From Zoroaster sp. YZ-2022 (taxonomy: Eukaryota > Echinodermata > Asteroidea > Forcipulatida > Zoroasteridae), in NCBI GenBank assembly GCA_029582265.1, contig CM055837.1:18202967-18266966 (forward strand): a stretch of DNA of 64,000 nucleotides. Reading direction: 5' to 3'. The translations under genes and the position numbers were made by a program. Of the stretch, positions 47,948 to 60,000 are shown one piece after another. Numbering within the stretch: the first letter of the stretch is position 1; every line of letters starts with the position of its first letter. Below the pieces are notes generated by a model, which worked only from the letters and a program-made list of their open reading frames with translations, made no database searches and was not told where the DNA came from.

Positions 47948-50900
47948 CTGTTAAAATAAATTATGAAGTTAAAATGTAAACTAAACAGAGGTACAACTAA
48001 ACAGAAGATACTACATTGGTAATGTTTGCAAACTGCGAGTATAATAATTTGAATCAAGATAAACATTATGCAACTTACATGTGAAAGTTTCAACTCATTG
48101 CGGATTCAAAGTCACAGGACGTGTAAAAATGCATTCACAGTTTGTAATTTGTATAGAAAACACATGTAGTCAAAAGGTTGCTGTCTTTGTGAAAAGGTGC
48201 AAAGTGTTTTCTCTGAACATCTTTTCATGATGACTTGTACCTTTTAAACCAATTCACATCATGTTAGCTTTCAGAAAATAAACAATGCTGTACCTTCCTT
48301 TTAGAAGCTTTAATTAATTTTTTTTAATATTAGTAAATGACAATTAGTCTTACTTATCATCCTCACCATGCAAAGCTACAAGTTTTACCTAGTAAATGAC
48401 AAATTCATTTTACCTTCAGGGGAGGAGTACGCCATCAAAAAGTCAGCCTCAACTGGAATAGTCCGGGCACTCTCGTAGCCAATCAGCGCGTCCGTTTCAT
48501 CGACGTCATGTTTGTCCATAGCAACGCCCTGATCCACCATTCTTCCTCGACACGCCTTCAAAAATAAAAATAAAATTGAAAAATTTTCATCACTGCTTGT
48601 CATGAAATGCAACTGATGGGAAAAATAACCGACCCTTAGGCCTACCTATCACAAAACTAGTTTGAAATTGGGGAAAAAGAAACCGTTAGTATGATAATAA
48701 CTTATCGTGGTCCTTTTACACAGCAAAATAAATGGTGCGTTAAAAACTACACCATTGGTGGAATGTTCATATTTGGCAATTGACTCGACCAATATGAACA
48801 CTATGGCTGACACCAGGTTTTGCAGGGTATCAGCCAATCACGAACTTGCATGACATCACACGTGTTTAATTATCCAATAGTGGAAAAGGGTAACCACGCC
48901 TTCCTGTGAGGGTTAACACTCACAATAATGTGTGCGCAGTTTGTCAATTGACGTTATAAACAGAATTGCATTCGACGCTATACTCAAAAATGAAGTAAAC
49001 ATTGGGATTTAAACCAGCGCTAGTTCCCGCGACCCTCTTTTGAGTACAGAGTTCGAGTGTTAAAAACCTTTCACTGTTTCATGAATGTTCGAAATGATTC
49101 ATGAACTTGACTCCACCAACCTGAAATAGGAACAACTTGGGTTTGCCGATCAAACTCCGACAGATATCCCCGCGGAAAGGCGTGGTAATTTCGCCAGCGT
49201 CCATGGGCCCGTCCGTGCCGTAGATATCGCCGTCGTGCCCGTGCGTCATGACGGCGACTAGGAGGCAGTCCGCATCGCTGTGATCCTCCTTGCTCACTGT
49301 AATGAAATTCATGTTATTCCATTAAAAACTAGGGTATTAAATTAACACCAGTAGTGTCAACTTTATTCTTCCATGGTGTTTATCCATTGGTGTAGTTTTA
49401 CACCACAGTTTTGCACTTTGTAAGAAATATTTTGCCTTGAAATGAGACATTTGATTTAAAAACAAGACATGGCATATAACAGAGTGAGCTTAATAATTAA
49501 AACTGTGACTAAAATGTTCAAATTGGAAAAGAAAAAAGACAAGAAAAGACGGAAAAAATAAAACATGCACTGCACAACAATAATATGTATCATTATGAAG
49601 AGCCTTTGATGGTGCTCAGTGGGTTTATGAAGAAAAACAGCCTCCTTGTTGAACGCAAACTGCGGCTGATCGCTCTGGTCCAGTGACCAGTTGAAACCAG
49701 AATTTAAAGAGAAAAAAAGATTACAACTTACGCAGATCCATTAAACATTTTATCCGCTCACGCGTCACATCTTTAAAAATTTGTACCCCGAACCCCAAAA
49801 TTCCGAGTACTCTGCTGAGACCGTCCACATCAGTCGCCGTGTTCAGGCGTTTTGGCATATCGGTGTAATCCTCGAAGTTTGCGTTATTGATTAATACCGC
49901 CCTCCCGCGGCGTCGATGTGACATGTTGTATCTGTAGTCGGCCAACAGGTAGGTCGGCACTGTTTCTATCTTTGTGGTGTCTTTTTCGTCATTTTCATTA
50001 TCTTGCCTGCCGACGAGATGCTGAGGGGGTGGTATCTTTTGTTTTGAAGAGGATGGATTCAGGTGTACTTTTGAAATTATTTTTCTTAAATGAAAAATAA
50101 AATGAGAAAACAAGTTGAAGGCAAAATAGGCTACCTTTGGTAATCATTTTTCTGAAGTGTTGATGTGTAAGGCAGAAGTAATAAAATGTACCAAATCATT
50201 ATTTCTCAGTTAATAATAATAATAAAGATTTGTAGCGCGCACATATCCACCCTATTGGGCGCTCAAGGCGCGGAAACAAAGAAAAAACATGAATACAAAC
50301 AATATACAATGATAGCATAGGGGAAAAAATTATGTACTGAGATACATGTACCTACAATGCAATTACAAATATACATCATCTTTGAAGAGTTGTGACATAA
50401 GATGAGTTTTAAGCATCGATTTAAATCTAGTTATACTATGACAAGATTTGAGTTTAGTTGGAAGATGATTCCAGATTTGCTGGTATTTATTGTGAAAAAT
50501 CAGATGCTTTGAAAAAAAATTGTTCCTTTTTGTAGGAGCAATAACTCTAACCTATATAGTTAACGTTTTGTCAGAAATTGTATTTAAGTGAAATAATCAA
50601 AGAAAATAAACCATGCAAAAACTTGCAGGCATATTATATTGAGGCCGTATTGTAATGCATACAAACAGTAAGCTTAAGAAAGGAATCTAGCCAGACTAAT
50701 GATAGATGATGCACCAACTCAACAAGTGTTTAATCATCTTATATAACCCCTTTATATATTTTATTTATGGATTACAATGCGTACTAATATATATATATGA
50801 CGTATACATCAAATAGTGCCAGTGGACCTGTAAATAATAGTTCCGGTTTCCGATACCACGGGCCGATTTTTAATGAAATGTTTCTGTGCAAGAGAAAATA

Positions 50901-53900
50901 CTTTCGATACCTGGCTAATTTCTTAGTATATCCCTCAAACGTATCCTCTGACGTCATCACGTCGTCATCCGAGTCTCCCCCATCTTGACAATGTACATTT
51001 CTGTTTGTTGGCATTTCTACAAAGAAAAATAAATACAGCAGAAAATAAATATTCAACTTGAAAATTCTACAATTTCAGTGGCTGATCCATGACTGAAATG
51101 AAATCAGCTCCCACAAAACCGGCCAGAAATGCTTCATGTTTTTTAGTGCAATGTTTGAAGGATTTGTATCACCTAGTCCCATCTCCAGTGGGTGATACCC
51201 AAATGACACACTGGGGATGTGACTATTGATTTAAAAAAACCTTCAAACTCTCAAAAAGCACTCAAAAACCATCAAGTATTTCTGGCGACTTTGTCCTAGT
51301 TTTGTGAGAACAGGTGACAGGTCTGAAATGAATGATGGAGGACTAAGAGTGTAACGATTAACCAATGCGTCGATACGCATCACGATACAAAACTGCATAT
51401 CGCGATACTGAATATTTTTGGGGTTTTTGGTTCATACAAATTTTCATCAAAATATACCAAAAATACTGAATTTTATCCAAACAAAAATTTGTTTTAAAAT
51501 ATTAGCACTTCATACCTGACATTTAGCCTACAAAAGTCTTTGAAGTTTTCCCTGACAAAAATGCCTGACCCCCGTCTTTAAAAAATATTTCCGTGTGGCG
51601 CATCAGCGTTAGTCGGAACGACTCTCCGTATTCCCCATATTTTATTTCAACAAACATTATTGCGCCCGCTATATGTTAGGTGTTACATGACTTTTCATGT
51701 GCTAGTCAGTTGAGGGCGCTATACTATTTTTGATGAAACAAATACAGGAAATTTGGGGAGTCCTGAAAGATGACAGGTTTCATTGTTGACATTTCTTCAT
51801 GGAAAAATTTCACTGACTTCGGTAGGCTAAAAAAAAGTGGGCTATAAAGTAAAAATTTCTTTTTTGTGAACCAGATTAGGTGTGCATAATAGTATTGTGT
51901 GTGTTATTATATCGATGAAATTCTGTTAGAATTTTTGACTCAACATTTTACATATGATAAAACTTCTGTCGGTATCTTTATTTAAGTTTAGTTTATACAA
52001 ATAGATTCTTGAACATAAAACACAACAAAATAACACATTAAAAAAGTTTTTTAAGAGAACAAACATCTGGACAAACATTTTGTTCATGATTATACTTTAT
52101 AGCAGGTCATTTCAGGGGAAGGGAGAATAAAATAACAACATGAAACTGTGTTCATGTGTTGTTTTTGAAGTATCTGTACAACATTGGGTAATTTACAATA
52201 TTACAGTCACTCAGTGTTTTTAGCATTGTTAGTATTTACGATACGTATCGTGACCAAGTATCACGATGTATCGTATCGCGAAAAAAGTGGTATCTTTACA
52301 CCCCATGGAGGACTGAATTGTTTTGGGGAAATACAAAGTGTGTCATGCATGTCTTTATCGAAAGCGGATTTACGCACGCACTTCGAAACATGTGATAAAT
52401 TATGGTTTCACTTCTTTATTACTTCCAGGCAATGTTACACCAAGAGGATGTTTATTGTATTTATTATTATTTTTTTCAAATGGGTTCGTCTTGCATCATT
52501 GGCGGTCACATGTTAATCAAAGGCAGTATACAGTCACATGTACGTTAAGGAATCACGAGATATGTACAGAAACTACCCTTTGAAAGTTTCAACGTGCTTG
52601 TGCTGTTAGAATTTAGTTAGGGAATTATTTTACTAAAATAGCACCTCGGACAAAATGAAGAAAATAGTGAACATCATGTTATAGGCCTATTTGTATATAT
52701 TCTAACAATTCAGATACGAAAGTTTTATTCACATTTTCTCTAAAATGACAGCCTGTTGGATAGAATAACTTCTTTTAGATCATAAGTCGCTCACTTTATT
52801 TTGGGGTTTGTATACCAATGGTGTGTAGTCCTTCAACTTTAAGTTCGACAATCCTGTTTATGGCCAAAAAGTATCCAGTTTTGTTTCTTGTCTCCTCAGA
52901 CCTGCGCATCGGCATTTTTAGTTTTCTTCTTTTTTTTCTTCTTTTTTTCCTTTTTTTTCCCCCTTTTTTTCTTCTTTTTTTCTTTTTCTTTTTCTTTTCT
53001 TTTTTTTGCTATGAAACGATGTCCAATTGCAGCCAAAATTGCTGGATTGATTAGAATTCTGCCGTGCTGTGTTTTAAACGACCTTTTAACATAGGGGTAT
53101 GAACGTTTGCCCGATTTGGGAGGCCTCTCTTAGCCGCCATACTTTGTATTTGTATAATGGGAATTTGGTTCCCTTGTATATATGTATCACGTATTTCCCT
53201 GTTGGCAAAAAAAAAACAGATTACCAAAAAAAAAAGCGCGTCACCGCTTTGAATCCGGTGTGAGGAGACACGGAAATACAAAGAACTTTTTATGTCGGGG
53301 ACAAAATGAAACTTCCTCTTGGAATGGTAGTACAAAATAATTAGACGCTGATTCAGTATTTTGAAAATACTGAATATTCAAGTTCATTCCCCGTGGCTCG
53401 GAGTCGGACAGAAGCTGATAGGCACGTGTAATTATGTACTACGACGCGGCCATGTTGCTTATAGTTTTCAAAATATACAATTAACGCGAATTAGTATTTC
53501 TAAAAGCAGCTGGTGACAGATGGGCTTAAAGGGACAGTATCCTTACGGTCACAGCAGAATTTCAACAGGGCATGGAATCAGTGTCACACAGCTTAAGATG
53601 ACTGAAAATTACTGGCACATTTATGACCTTGGGGAATTATTTTCAGTCACTGAGTTAATCTAAAACTACTGAGCACTCCATAACCAGATCGTAACCGGTA
53701 ACGATACTGTCCCTTCTATGTTAATCATTTAATAATTTATCATATTCTGGACTTTATTCGATGACTAACGATAAGACAAAGAGAGACTGCATATATCATT
53801 AGGAATATTTTACAAATTTAGCTATGTCAAAAAGGTAAATCATTTATCCAAAGATAGCAGGAAACATGCAATAAATTATAATGTGTGTATCATTATAATG

Positions 53901-54436
53901 TTCCTTCTAACTTGCACGACTGTTTCCCTGCAAAACCTGGGTGTAAAATAACACCATTGGTAAAAGTGTTCATCTTTTTGGGTGAGTTGCCCAATATATT
54001 AACACCACTGGTGTAGTTTTGCGTATTAAAAATGGCTAATTCTCCACCAAACCATTGCTATATCCGAGCCCCTGTTTCGAAGCCAATTGTTCGGAAATAC
54101 GGTTACGTGAAAAACATCCGGCTGTCTTATGAAATTGTAGTGTATTTTTCCCGCCAAACATAAAGCCAGTAGGCCTACACTTTTGTAATGTCTGTAAATG
54201 CCTCAATTTCAGCTGTGTCGTTACCGAGAAAATAGTGAAAATGCATTAAGATTTTTACAGTGTTCATTCCAACGTGGAATTTCATTCGTAAGATTTTCTC
54301 ATTTTCACTGTCAGTATTTTATTCAGCATGTTTGTAATCATGTCCGTACAGACAGATCCTACCTTTAGTACATGGTCTGCTTCCCGCATCATCGAACCCA
54401 GATCCAGTCCCATTTTCTTGAGATAAATTACTCATC
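47682..54436 (-). CDS. Effector-type caspase, six coding exons
   Basis: A cysteine protease that cleaves after aspartate and executes apoptosis (family C14). The exons join with matching phases to 371 residues. Residues 1-120 are an acidic, low-complexity pro-region with no CARD or DED. The p20 part starts near YRYNMSHRRRGRAVLINN. Catalytic H196 lies in MTHGHDG and catalytic C238 in QACRG, 42 residues apart as in caspase-3. The linker contains VDETD258, a likely self-cleavage site. The p10 part has IPVEADFL, YASWRNATTGAWFIQSL and TKELYF. The combination places it with caspase-3/7-like enzymes. The first coding exon starts one base after an acceptor (TTTTTCTAG), so an untranslated exon lies upstream. 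The gene is divergent from EIF2S3. Confidence 0.94.
47990..48300. repeat. Dispersed element related to the 81-bp array
   Basis: Contains TACATTGGTAATGTTTGC and GAATCAAGATAAACATTATG, then a stretch like 26270-26400, and ends TGTACCTTCCTTTTAG, the inverse of the array unit start. A single-copy version of the element whose end was amplified at 25130. Caspase intron. Confidence 0.65.
48414..48555 (-). CDS. Caspase exon with catalytic cysteine and linker
   Basis: Residues 237-284: ACRG, the linker DVDETDALIGYESARTI, then PVEADFLMAYSSPEG. Acceptor TTTGAAG, donor G|GTAAAA. Confidence 0.95.
49121..49296 (-). CDS. Caspase exon with catalytic histidine
   Basis: Residues 178-236: DADCLLVAVMTHGHDGDIYG (H196) to GKPKLFLFQ. 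Ends exactly after the Q of QACRG. Acceptor ATTACAG, donor CAG|GTTGGT. Confidence 0.95.
49732..50084 (-). CDS. Caspase p20 exon (N-terminal half)
   Basis: Residues 60-178: a proline/glutamine/aspartate-rich linker, then ADYRYNMSHRRRGRAV, MPKRLNTATDVDGL and LGILGFGVQIFKD, conserved in caspases; the arginine in PKRLNT helps bind the P1 aspartate. Acceptor CATTTAAG, donor C|GTAAGT. Confidence 0.93.
50213..50475 (-). mobile_element. 5'-truncated copy of the CR1/L2-like LINE
   Basis: About 260 bp matching 4131-4393 at about 95 percent by eye: (ATT)n tail, AGCGCGCACATATCCACCC, ATATACATCATCTTTGAAG. It contains only the 3' UTR and the last codons. Caspase intron, sense orientation. Confidence 0.88.
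50911..51016 (-). CDS. Caspase pro-region exon
   Basis: EMPTNRNVHCQDGGDSDDDV to YTKKLA; acidic. Acceptor TCTTTGTAG, donor AG|GTATCG. Phases match both neighbours. Another exon in the 3.3-kb upstream intron cannot be excluded. Confidence 0.78.
51344..52305. mobile_element. hAT-like non-autonomous element, 962 bp
   Basis: TGGAGGAC at 51336-51343 and 52306-52313; ends TAAGAGTGTAACGAT and ATCTTTACACCCCA. Subterminal CGATACGCATCACGATAC faces ACGATACGTATCGTGACC. No transposase frame. In the caspase intron. Confidence 0.86.
52890..53290. repeat. Dispersed repeat H, copy 2
   Basis: GTCTCCTCAGACCTGCGCAT on the left and GGTGTGAGGAGACACGG on the right are partly inverted. The interior has a long T-rich run and ATGAAACGATGTCCAATTGC. 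It shares this with 22790-23060 and 55945-56235. Confidence 0.7.
53527..53716. mobile_element. Family A MITE, short copy
   Basis: TTAAAGGGACAGTATCC start and GATACTGTCCC end; contains GAGTTAATCTAAAACTACTG, an empty version of the site filled at 62389. Confidence 0.75.
54363..54436 (-). CDS. Caspase exon with start codon
   Basis: ATG at 54435, MSNLSQENGTGSGFDDAG to CTK. Acceptor TTTTTCTAG directly before G-ATG, donor G|GTAGGA, phase 1. Polar, disordered-looking sequence. Confidence 0.8.
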
Positions 54437-55944
54437 CTAGAAAAATAATTATCCTTATTATGAAACCAACTTTACCAGACAACTGTGGAGTCTTCGAGTG
54501 CACAAGTAGTCTATCGGGCGCTAATATCGTTGAGTAAAATTCAGGCCGCCAACGGGGTAATAAAATAGTATATATCCACAATTGAGACGATAGAGCAAGC
54601 AGGAATTTCTGATATGCTGCAGTGATTCTGACGACTCTTGCTGGTATACCAGTTGTTATGATTGTGTGTCATTTAATGTAACGTTGTTTTAGTTGGAGGA
54701 ATCGAGGAATATAATCAATTCGAATGACAAGATAAGTTATTTTAGATTTTGGTTTTCCCCAGACCGGTTTTCCAATAATTTCCTTAAATATCACCGAGTC
54801 TATAAAATAATACTTCCTGGACCTATGTTAATGTCTGATGTCCATAGTGTGTAGTGTGTAGTATTGGATACAATACAGTGAAAGTCAACGGGTCCGACCC
54901 CCCCCCCCCCCACACACACACACACACACAACACACACAAACACACACATTCTTCAAACTATTGCCATTTTCACTGAAGATTCTTTTTGGAGCGGATTTT
55001 GTCTCAGTCTTTCCCTTGAATAATCTACTCCATTTTGCGACAGATAACGACACATACTAAAATGCTTCCTTTTTGAGAAAACTGAGATTTTCTAATTCAT
55101 GAAAACCTTGTGTGGATGTGTGTAAGTCCCAAATGATGCTTAAAACATTGTGTGGACATATTTTATTTTCAGGTCCACATTGCACCACTAACCAGTTAAA
55201 AAATTATTTTATCGATTTTTGGGGGTACAGAAAGCGAAAACCGTATCTTTAAAATCTACCTTTATGATGGTTTTCAGACTTTATTTCCCTTCTTAAAAAA
55301 ATTTCCCCTTCAGAAAATAGAAGGATCCTATTATAGTTGCCACTGCGCATGTACAATGACTGTGTTGGTCACTTATGGGGGAGTTGACAAGATCAGACTG
55401 ACATGACTGAGAAAGTCATCGTATACCAGAAATGCATGATTTTTCATGAAATAAATATCCTGGAATAATTTGAAGTATATGTCCATCATCATCCATATTT
55501 TCTCCACCTTACTAGGTAGGTAAGATCACATTATTGGTTATATTGAATGAGAAAAAGTGGCGGTCGGATACGACATTCTATCCTATTTTTTTTATTTCTT
55601 TCAGAATAGGCCTAAATCTGTGGAAATTAGCACTTGCAAGGGGAGTTCAAGACCCATTCGTTTTAACGGGTCAGGGATGGATCCAAACATTTTTTTCAGG
55701 GGGGTTACTTCAAAGATGTCCAAAATGTAAGATTTTTCTTTTTATTTTGTATTTTTGTTTTAACTCGAGTCTTGCGTGAGACATCAAGCCGTTAAATTTG
55801 ACATGGATATTTCGTTCACTGTTAATGTGTTTTATTGTGTACATTGTGCTTGCTGTGCAATCAACCGTGATACTATAGGGACGCCTGTAGGCCTACTGTT
55901 TGATATTTTGGTGTTGACGTTTTCTTTATGTTTTCTGGTCTCCA

Positions 55945-56235
55945 CGCGCGTCCCCTCACCCTCGCGTCAGCATTTTTAGTTTTCTTTCGTTTTTTCCCCT
56001 ATGAAACGATGTCCAATTGCAGCCCAAATTGCTGGATCGATTGGAATTCTGCCGTGCTGTGTTTTAAACGACTTGTTCACATAGGGGTATGAACGTTTGC
56101 CCGATTTATGCGGCCTCTTTTGGCCACCATACTTTTTTATGATGGGGAAATTATTTTGGTCTGGTTTCAATCACCAAATCAAAATATAAATATAAATAAA
56201 TAAATAAAATAAAAATAGAAAACGCGTCACCGCAC
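55945..56235. repeat. Dispersed repeat H, copy 3
   Basis: CATTTTTAGTTTTC, ATGAAACGATGTCCAATTGC, TTCTGCCGTGCTGTGTTTTA and GGGGTATGAACG in the same order as 52890-53290. Confidence 0.7.
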
Positions 56236-56338
56236 ATATTTTTATTTCTTGTTTAACCTGGGGAGATCTTTCATTGATCAAAGTTCTTGAATCTGAAGTT
56301 CCGGGCAGTCATGATGGATGATAAAAAAATGAGTCTAA

Positions 56339-56700
56339 AAACCACTGATCTCTAGTATAAGGCCGAGTAAAAAAAAACATGTTTAGCTTCCGGGTTTCTG
56401 AAAGAAAAAAAAAGGAAGGAGGAGGGGCTTTTTATTTATTTTTTTTATTTTCAAGATGGCCGCCATTCTTTTTTAAATTTCGAACAACCATTGGTTTTTC
56501 CACTGTTCAAACACACAATAATGAAAGAAACATGTTGGACAAGACATTGAACATGTTTACAGTGGTTTTATTAAATAGTTTGTTCAGTATTAATAAAATA
56601 AAAAATAAAAAGCCCCTCCTCCTTCCTTTTTTTCAGAAACCCGGACGCTAAACATGTTTTTTTTTACTCGGCCTAATGGAGATCAGTGATGTTTACTAGG
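56339..56700. mobile_element. Large palindromic element upstream of EIF2S3
   Basis: Arms of roughly 120 bases: ACCACTGATCTC, AGGCCGAGTAAAA, CATGTTTAGC and AGGAGGAGGGGCTTTTTATT on the left, all inverted on the right. The middle carries CAAGATGGCCGCCATTC, a YY1-like sequence. No coding capacity. Confidence 0.78.
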
Positions 56701-56991
56701 ACTTCAGCATACTGTTATCTAACGTAACCACTATTGTAGCTCTGCATGCAGTTGACCACTCATCAGTGAAGTCTTGATTGCATTGACAACTGCCAATCTT
56801 TCTTTATAAATTACTATGTTTGTGGATATTAATATTTATAAATTATCACTTCATAAATTTAAATGATAACAAATTTTGACGTTCAAAATATATTTGATCT
56901 CTGTTGTTAGTTTTTAACAGATAAACAAATTACTAATTTTTCTATTCTAAAGTACGAATTATCGAACGAGCCTGATATTTCATCAGTCAAG

Positions 56992-57048
56992 ATGGCTACC
57001 GAACCCATGCTGAATCCGCATTTGGCGAGACAAGATTTAGAAAATCTC
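56992..57048 (+). CDS. EIF2S3: EIF2S3 exon 1 (coding part)
   Basis: ATG at 56992 in AAGATGG, a good start context. Nineteen codons, donor CTC|GTAAGT, phase 0. Confidence 0.92.
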
Positions 57049-60000
57049 GTAAGTTACTCCTTTTTGATTCTGGAGATTTTAATAAATACGTTTTTAGATG
57101 AAGCAGGATTTCAAAGTTTCATTTCTCTGACGAATTTTTATTATAAGTACGTATAATCATGTCAAATTTATCGCCGGCAAATGGAACTAACGTTACTCGT
57201 TTGTCGTTAGTCGTTATGCTCTGCCATCGCTAACGACGTCATACTCAAGGCCTACCATATGGAAATACTGCCATTGTATGTGAAGTGCAAGCGGTGCGAG
57301 TTTGAGCATAGAGAACCTTTCTCTATGGTTTGAGCTACATAGTTTAATGTACCATAGAGAAAACCTTTCTCTATGATTATGAATGTACACAGTACAGTAG
57401 GCAGGTCAGCCTAAAATCTAAACATGCTTCAATCGTTTTTATTTTCGGCATGTGCATTCTTTGTGGTTTCCATATGAAATAAATTTTTGTTTCATCAAAA
57501 TCGGATAAACCGTTACGGAGTTATGATTTTTTTAAGATTAAAATATTGTGCCCTTTTTCATTTATTGCCCGTGTATTGTAGCTATGGGGCTAATGGCACA
57601 TCAATTTTGTTTGGAAGATCCACCGTTGTCTGACTTGGACCGGGAGTCGCCGCCATCTTGGATGTCATGAAACTCATGCAACCAAAACCAAGTGTACAAA
57701 ATCTGCTTTCGGTCTTTGGCCTGAGCACTTAAACTTCGAAATCTTTTTTTATTTCACAAATATATGAATCAACCTTGGATTTTAATTAAGAATATTGAGG
57801 GTTTATCTTTTTTGGGGGACCGAAAATCAAACTCAAAGTTTTTGAGATCAAGTTTGAGGCTCAGAAACCACGCGATTTCCGATCGGCCGTGCTGGAGACT
57901 GTTTATTATTCATTTATGCAGACAGGCATATGCAAATTATGACGTATACATCAGCAGGACGAATCGCTAAAGCGCATTCTTGGGCAGCCCCCTCTGTGCA
58001 ATTCTCACCACACGATCGTTTTTATGAATGGGAATTTACGTGCGCATTGTCCGCTGTGTGTCAGAAGCACTGTGCGGCATAAATGGCCTGCCTAAGTACA
58101 GTCACCGCAATCGGCATGACCAGTTACTGTCGCTAGTACAAGGAAGGTTATTTCTCCCCTCTCCAATTCTCTCCTCTTCTCAAGTCAAAAACACCAATCA
58201 ATATATCATCCTCCATCATCACTGCATCATCACATCAGTTACTGGTTAGTAGGGACCGCAAACGAACTACCGCACATCGCTGCTGCGCATGCCGCTGCCG
58301 AAAAAACACGTACAAAAAAATGGTACACCGCGGGTCGCATGGCTTCCGTTCGTTTAGCGCAAAGCACTGTGGGATAGAATCACGTTCGTGGACGCCATTT
58401 TGTTTACCGATAATTTCTGAGGATACTGCCGAAAGAATGACGAAAATCGACCAATTATTCGCCAAATTCTAAGGAAATTGAAGGGTAAGTAATTTTCAAT
58501 GTCAAATTTGAAGTATAAGGGGGCTTTTGATTTCAAATAGAATGGCAGAAATGGAAAGATTGACGTCGAAATAGGGTAGAAACGATGTTTTCTAACCGGG
58601 GGAGACTAGCGCAAAAGAGCGCCGGCAATTTGTTCAACATGGGTCCAGCTTTCAGAGGGAGTAAGTTTAACTAATATAATTGGTAATAGTGTGTTTGTTG
58701 CTAGTCTAGTATCAGGGTTTTGGCTGTTCTCTTTGTTTAACTTACTCGACCGGTGATAATTATTTTTTTTAATTTAATAAAATCTGTTGATGTTTTTTTT
58801 ATACAAAATACATTTGAAATACACAAAATTCAAGGAACTACATTTCAGAAAAGTATAATTGAAGAATATTCATGCATTTGCAAACAATTTTTCCCCAATT
58901 TTGTTATCAACATCGGGGAAAGTTCAAGGGTATGTTTTAGGTTTTTTATTTCATAAAAATTATTATTAAGAAAAAAAAAAAAACATTTCTAATGAATGAA
59001 TTTTTTAACTTAATATTTTTTATTATTTTTCAAAATTTTCTTTAGGAATCCTCAACCAAACAGGATGGGTGTTTCCCTTGAAGTGTGGAGGCAATAAATA
59101 GGATGTCATCAATCAGAAGAGGCAGTGTTCAAGAAAGCTGGCATTCATCTTAGTCTGGGCATTCGTACGTACTTGGCCATTTTCATCTCTTTGCGGTCTG
59201 CTGCTCTCCAGACAACTGTGTGATATCACCATATCTGGTGATGTTGAGTTGAACCTCGGACCTTCAACTGTTGGCACTACCCCACCACTTTCTGACGATA
59301 TTCTTAAATCCTTCATCATGATCAAACATACTTAAAATGATTTCTCATTTTATAAAAGAACTTCTCCAATGGAATAAAACCTTTCACAGCTAGATTTAAG
59401 GTCAGATTGTTTCCTTTATTGCAATCAAATACGAGTACACATTTTACCAAGCAAGTACAGTGTATAGGGGCCGGAGAGAAATTCATTCAATATCAGTCAT
59501 CAGTGTAAAATATGTCATTAATAATATTTTGAATAAATAATAATTGTTTGAGTGGAATGGATAGTTGTAACACAAATATAATTAGATAGCAATAATTTAA
59601 AAAAAAAAATAAGTTGATAGCTTACCCAGTTTTTGAGATACAGCCACTCCATTTTGTTTACTGTTTTGTTTACGTTGCGAAAATTGAGTAAACAAATTAA
59701 ATGAGCCATTGTTGAAAAACAGATTGAAAATACTTGTTTAACTTGGACTGTGTGCTTTATTTATATGTAAGGGACCCAAAACCACTATGATTCCCTTCAC
59801 AATATCCAATTTTGACCAATGGAGGGATTATTGTTGTTTACTATTGTTTCCATGGCAACGGTTGTTTACATCATTAACAAATAAATTTAAATTTTATATA
59901 AACTGTTTTGGACAACATTCAGGTACACCTTCACAACGTTTCAGGGCCATGGAAACTATAGTATTTACAATATGGCAGTTTCCTTTTGTTTACCAACTTG

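Larger units (their letters stand above)
54437..56991. other. Shared upstream region between the caspase and EIF2S3
   Basis: About 2.5 kb between divergent genes. It should hold the caspase 5' untranslated exon and both promoters, but I cannot place a start site from sequence alone. Recognised content: a C/CA-rich tract (54898-54948), repeat H copy 3 (55945-56235) and the large palindrome at 56339-56700, which ends about 290 bp before the EIF2S3 ATG. Confidence 0.55.

Noticed and set aside
47638..48093. 151-codon frame over the caspase p10 exon
   Set aside because: It is in the wrong frame; the correct one is fixed by the splice phase and by conserved SWRN and TKELYF motifs.
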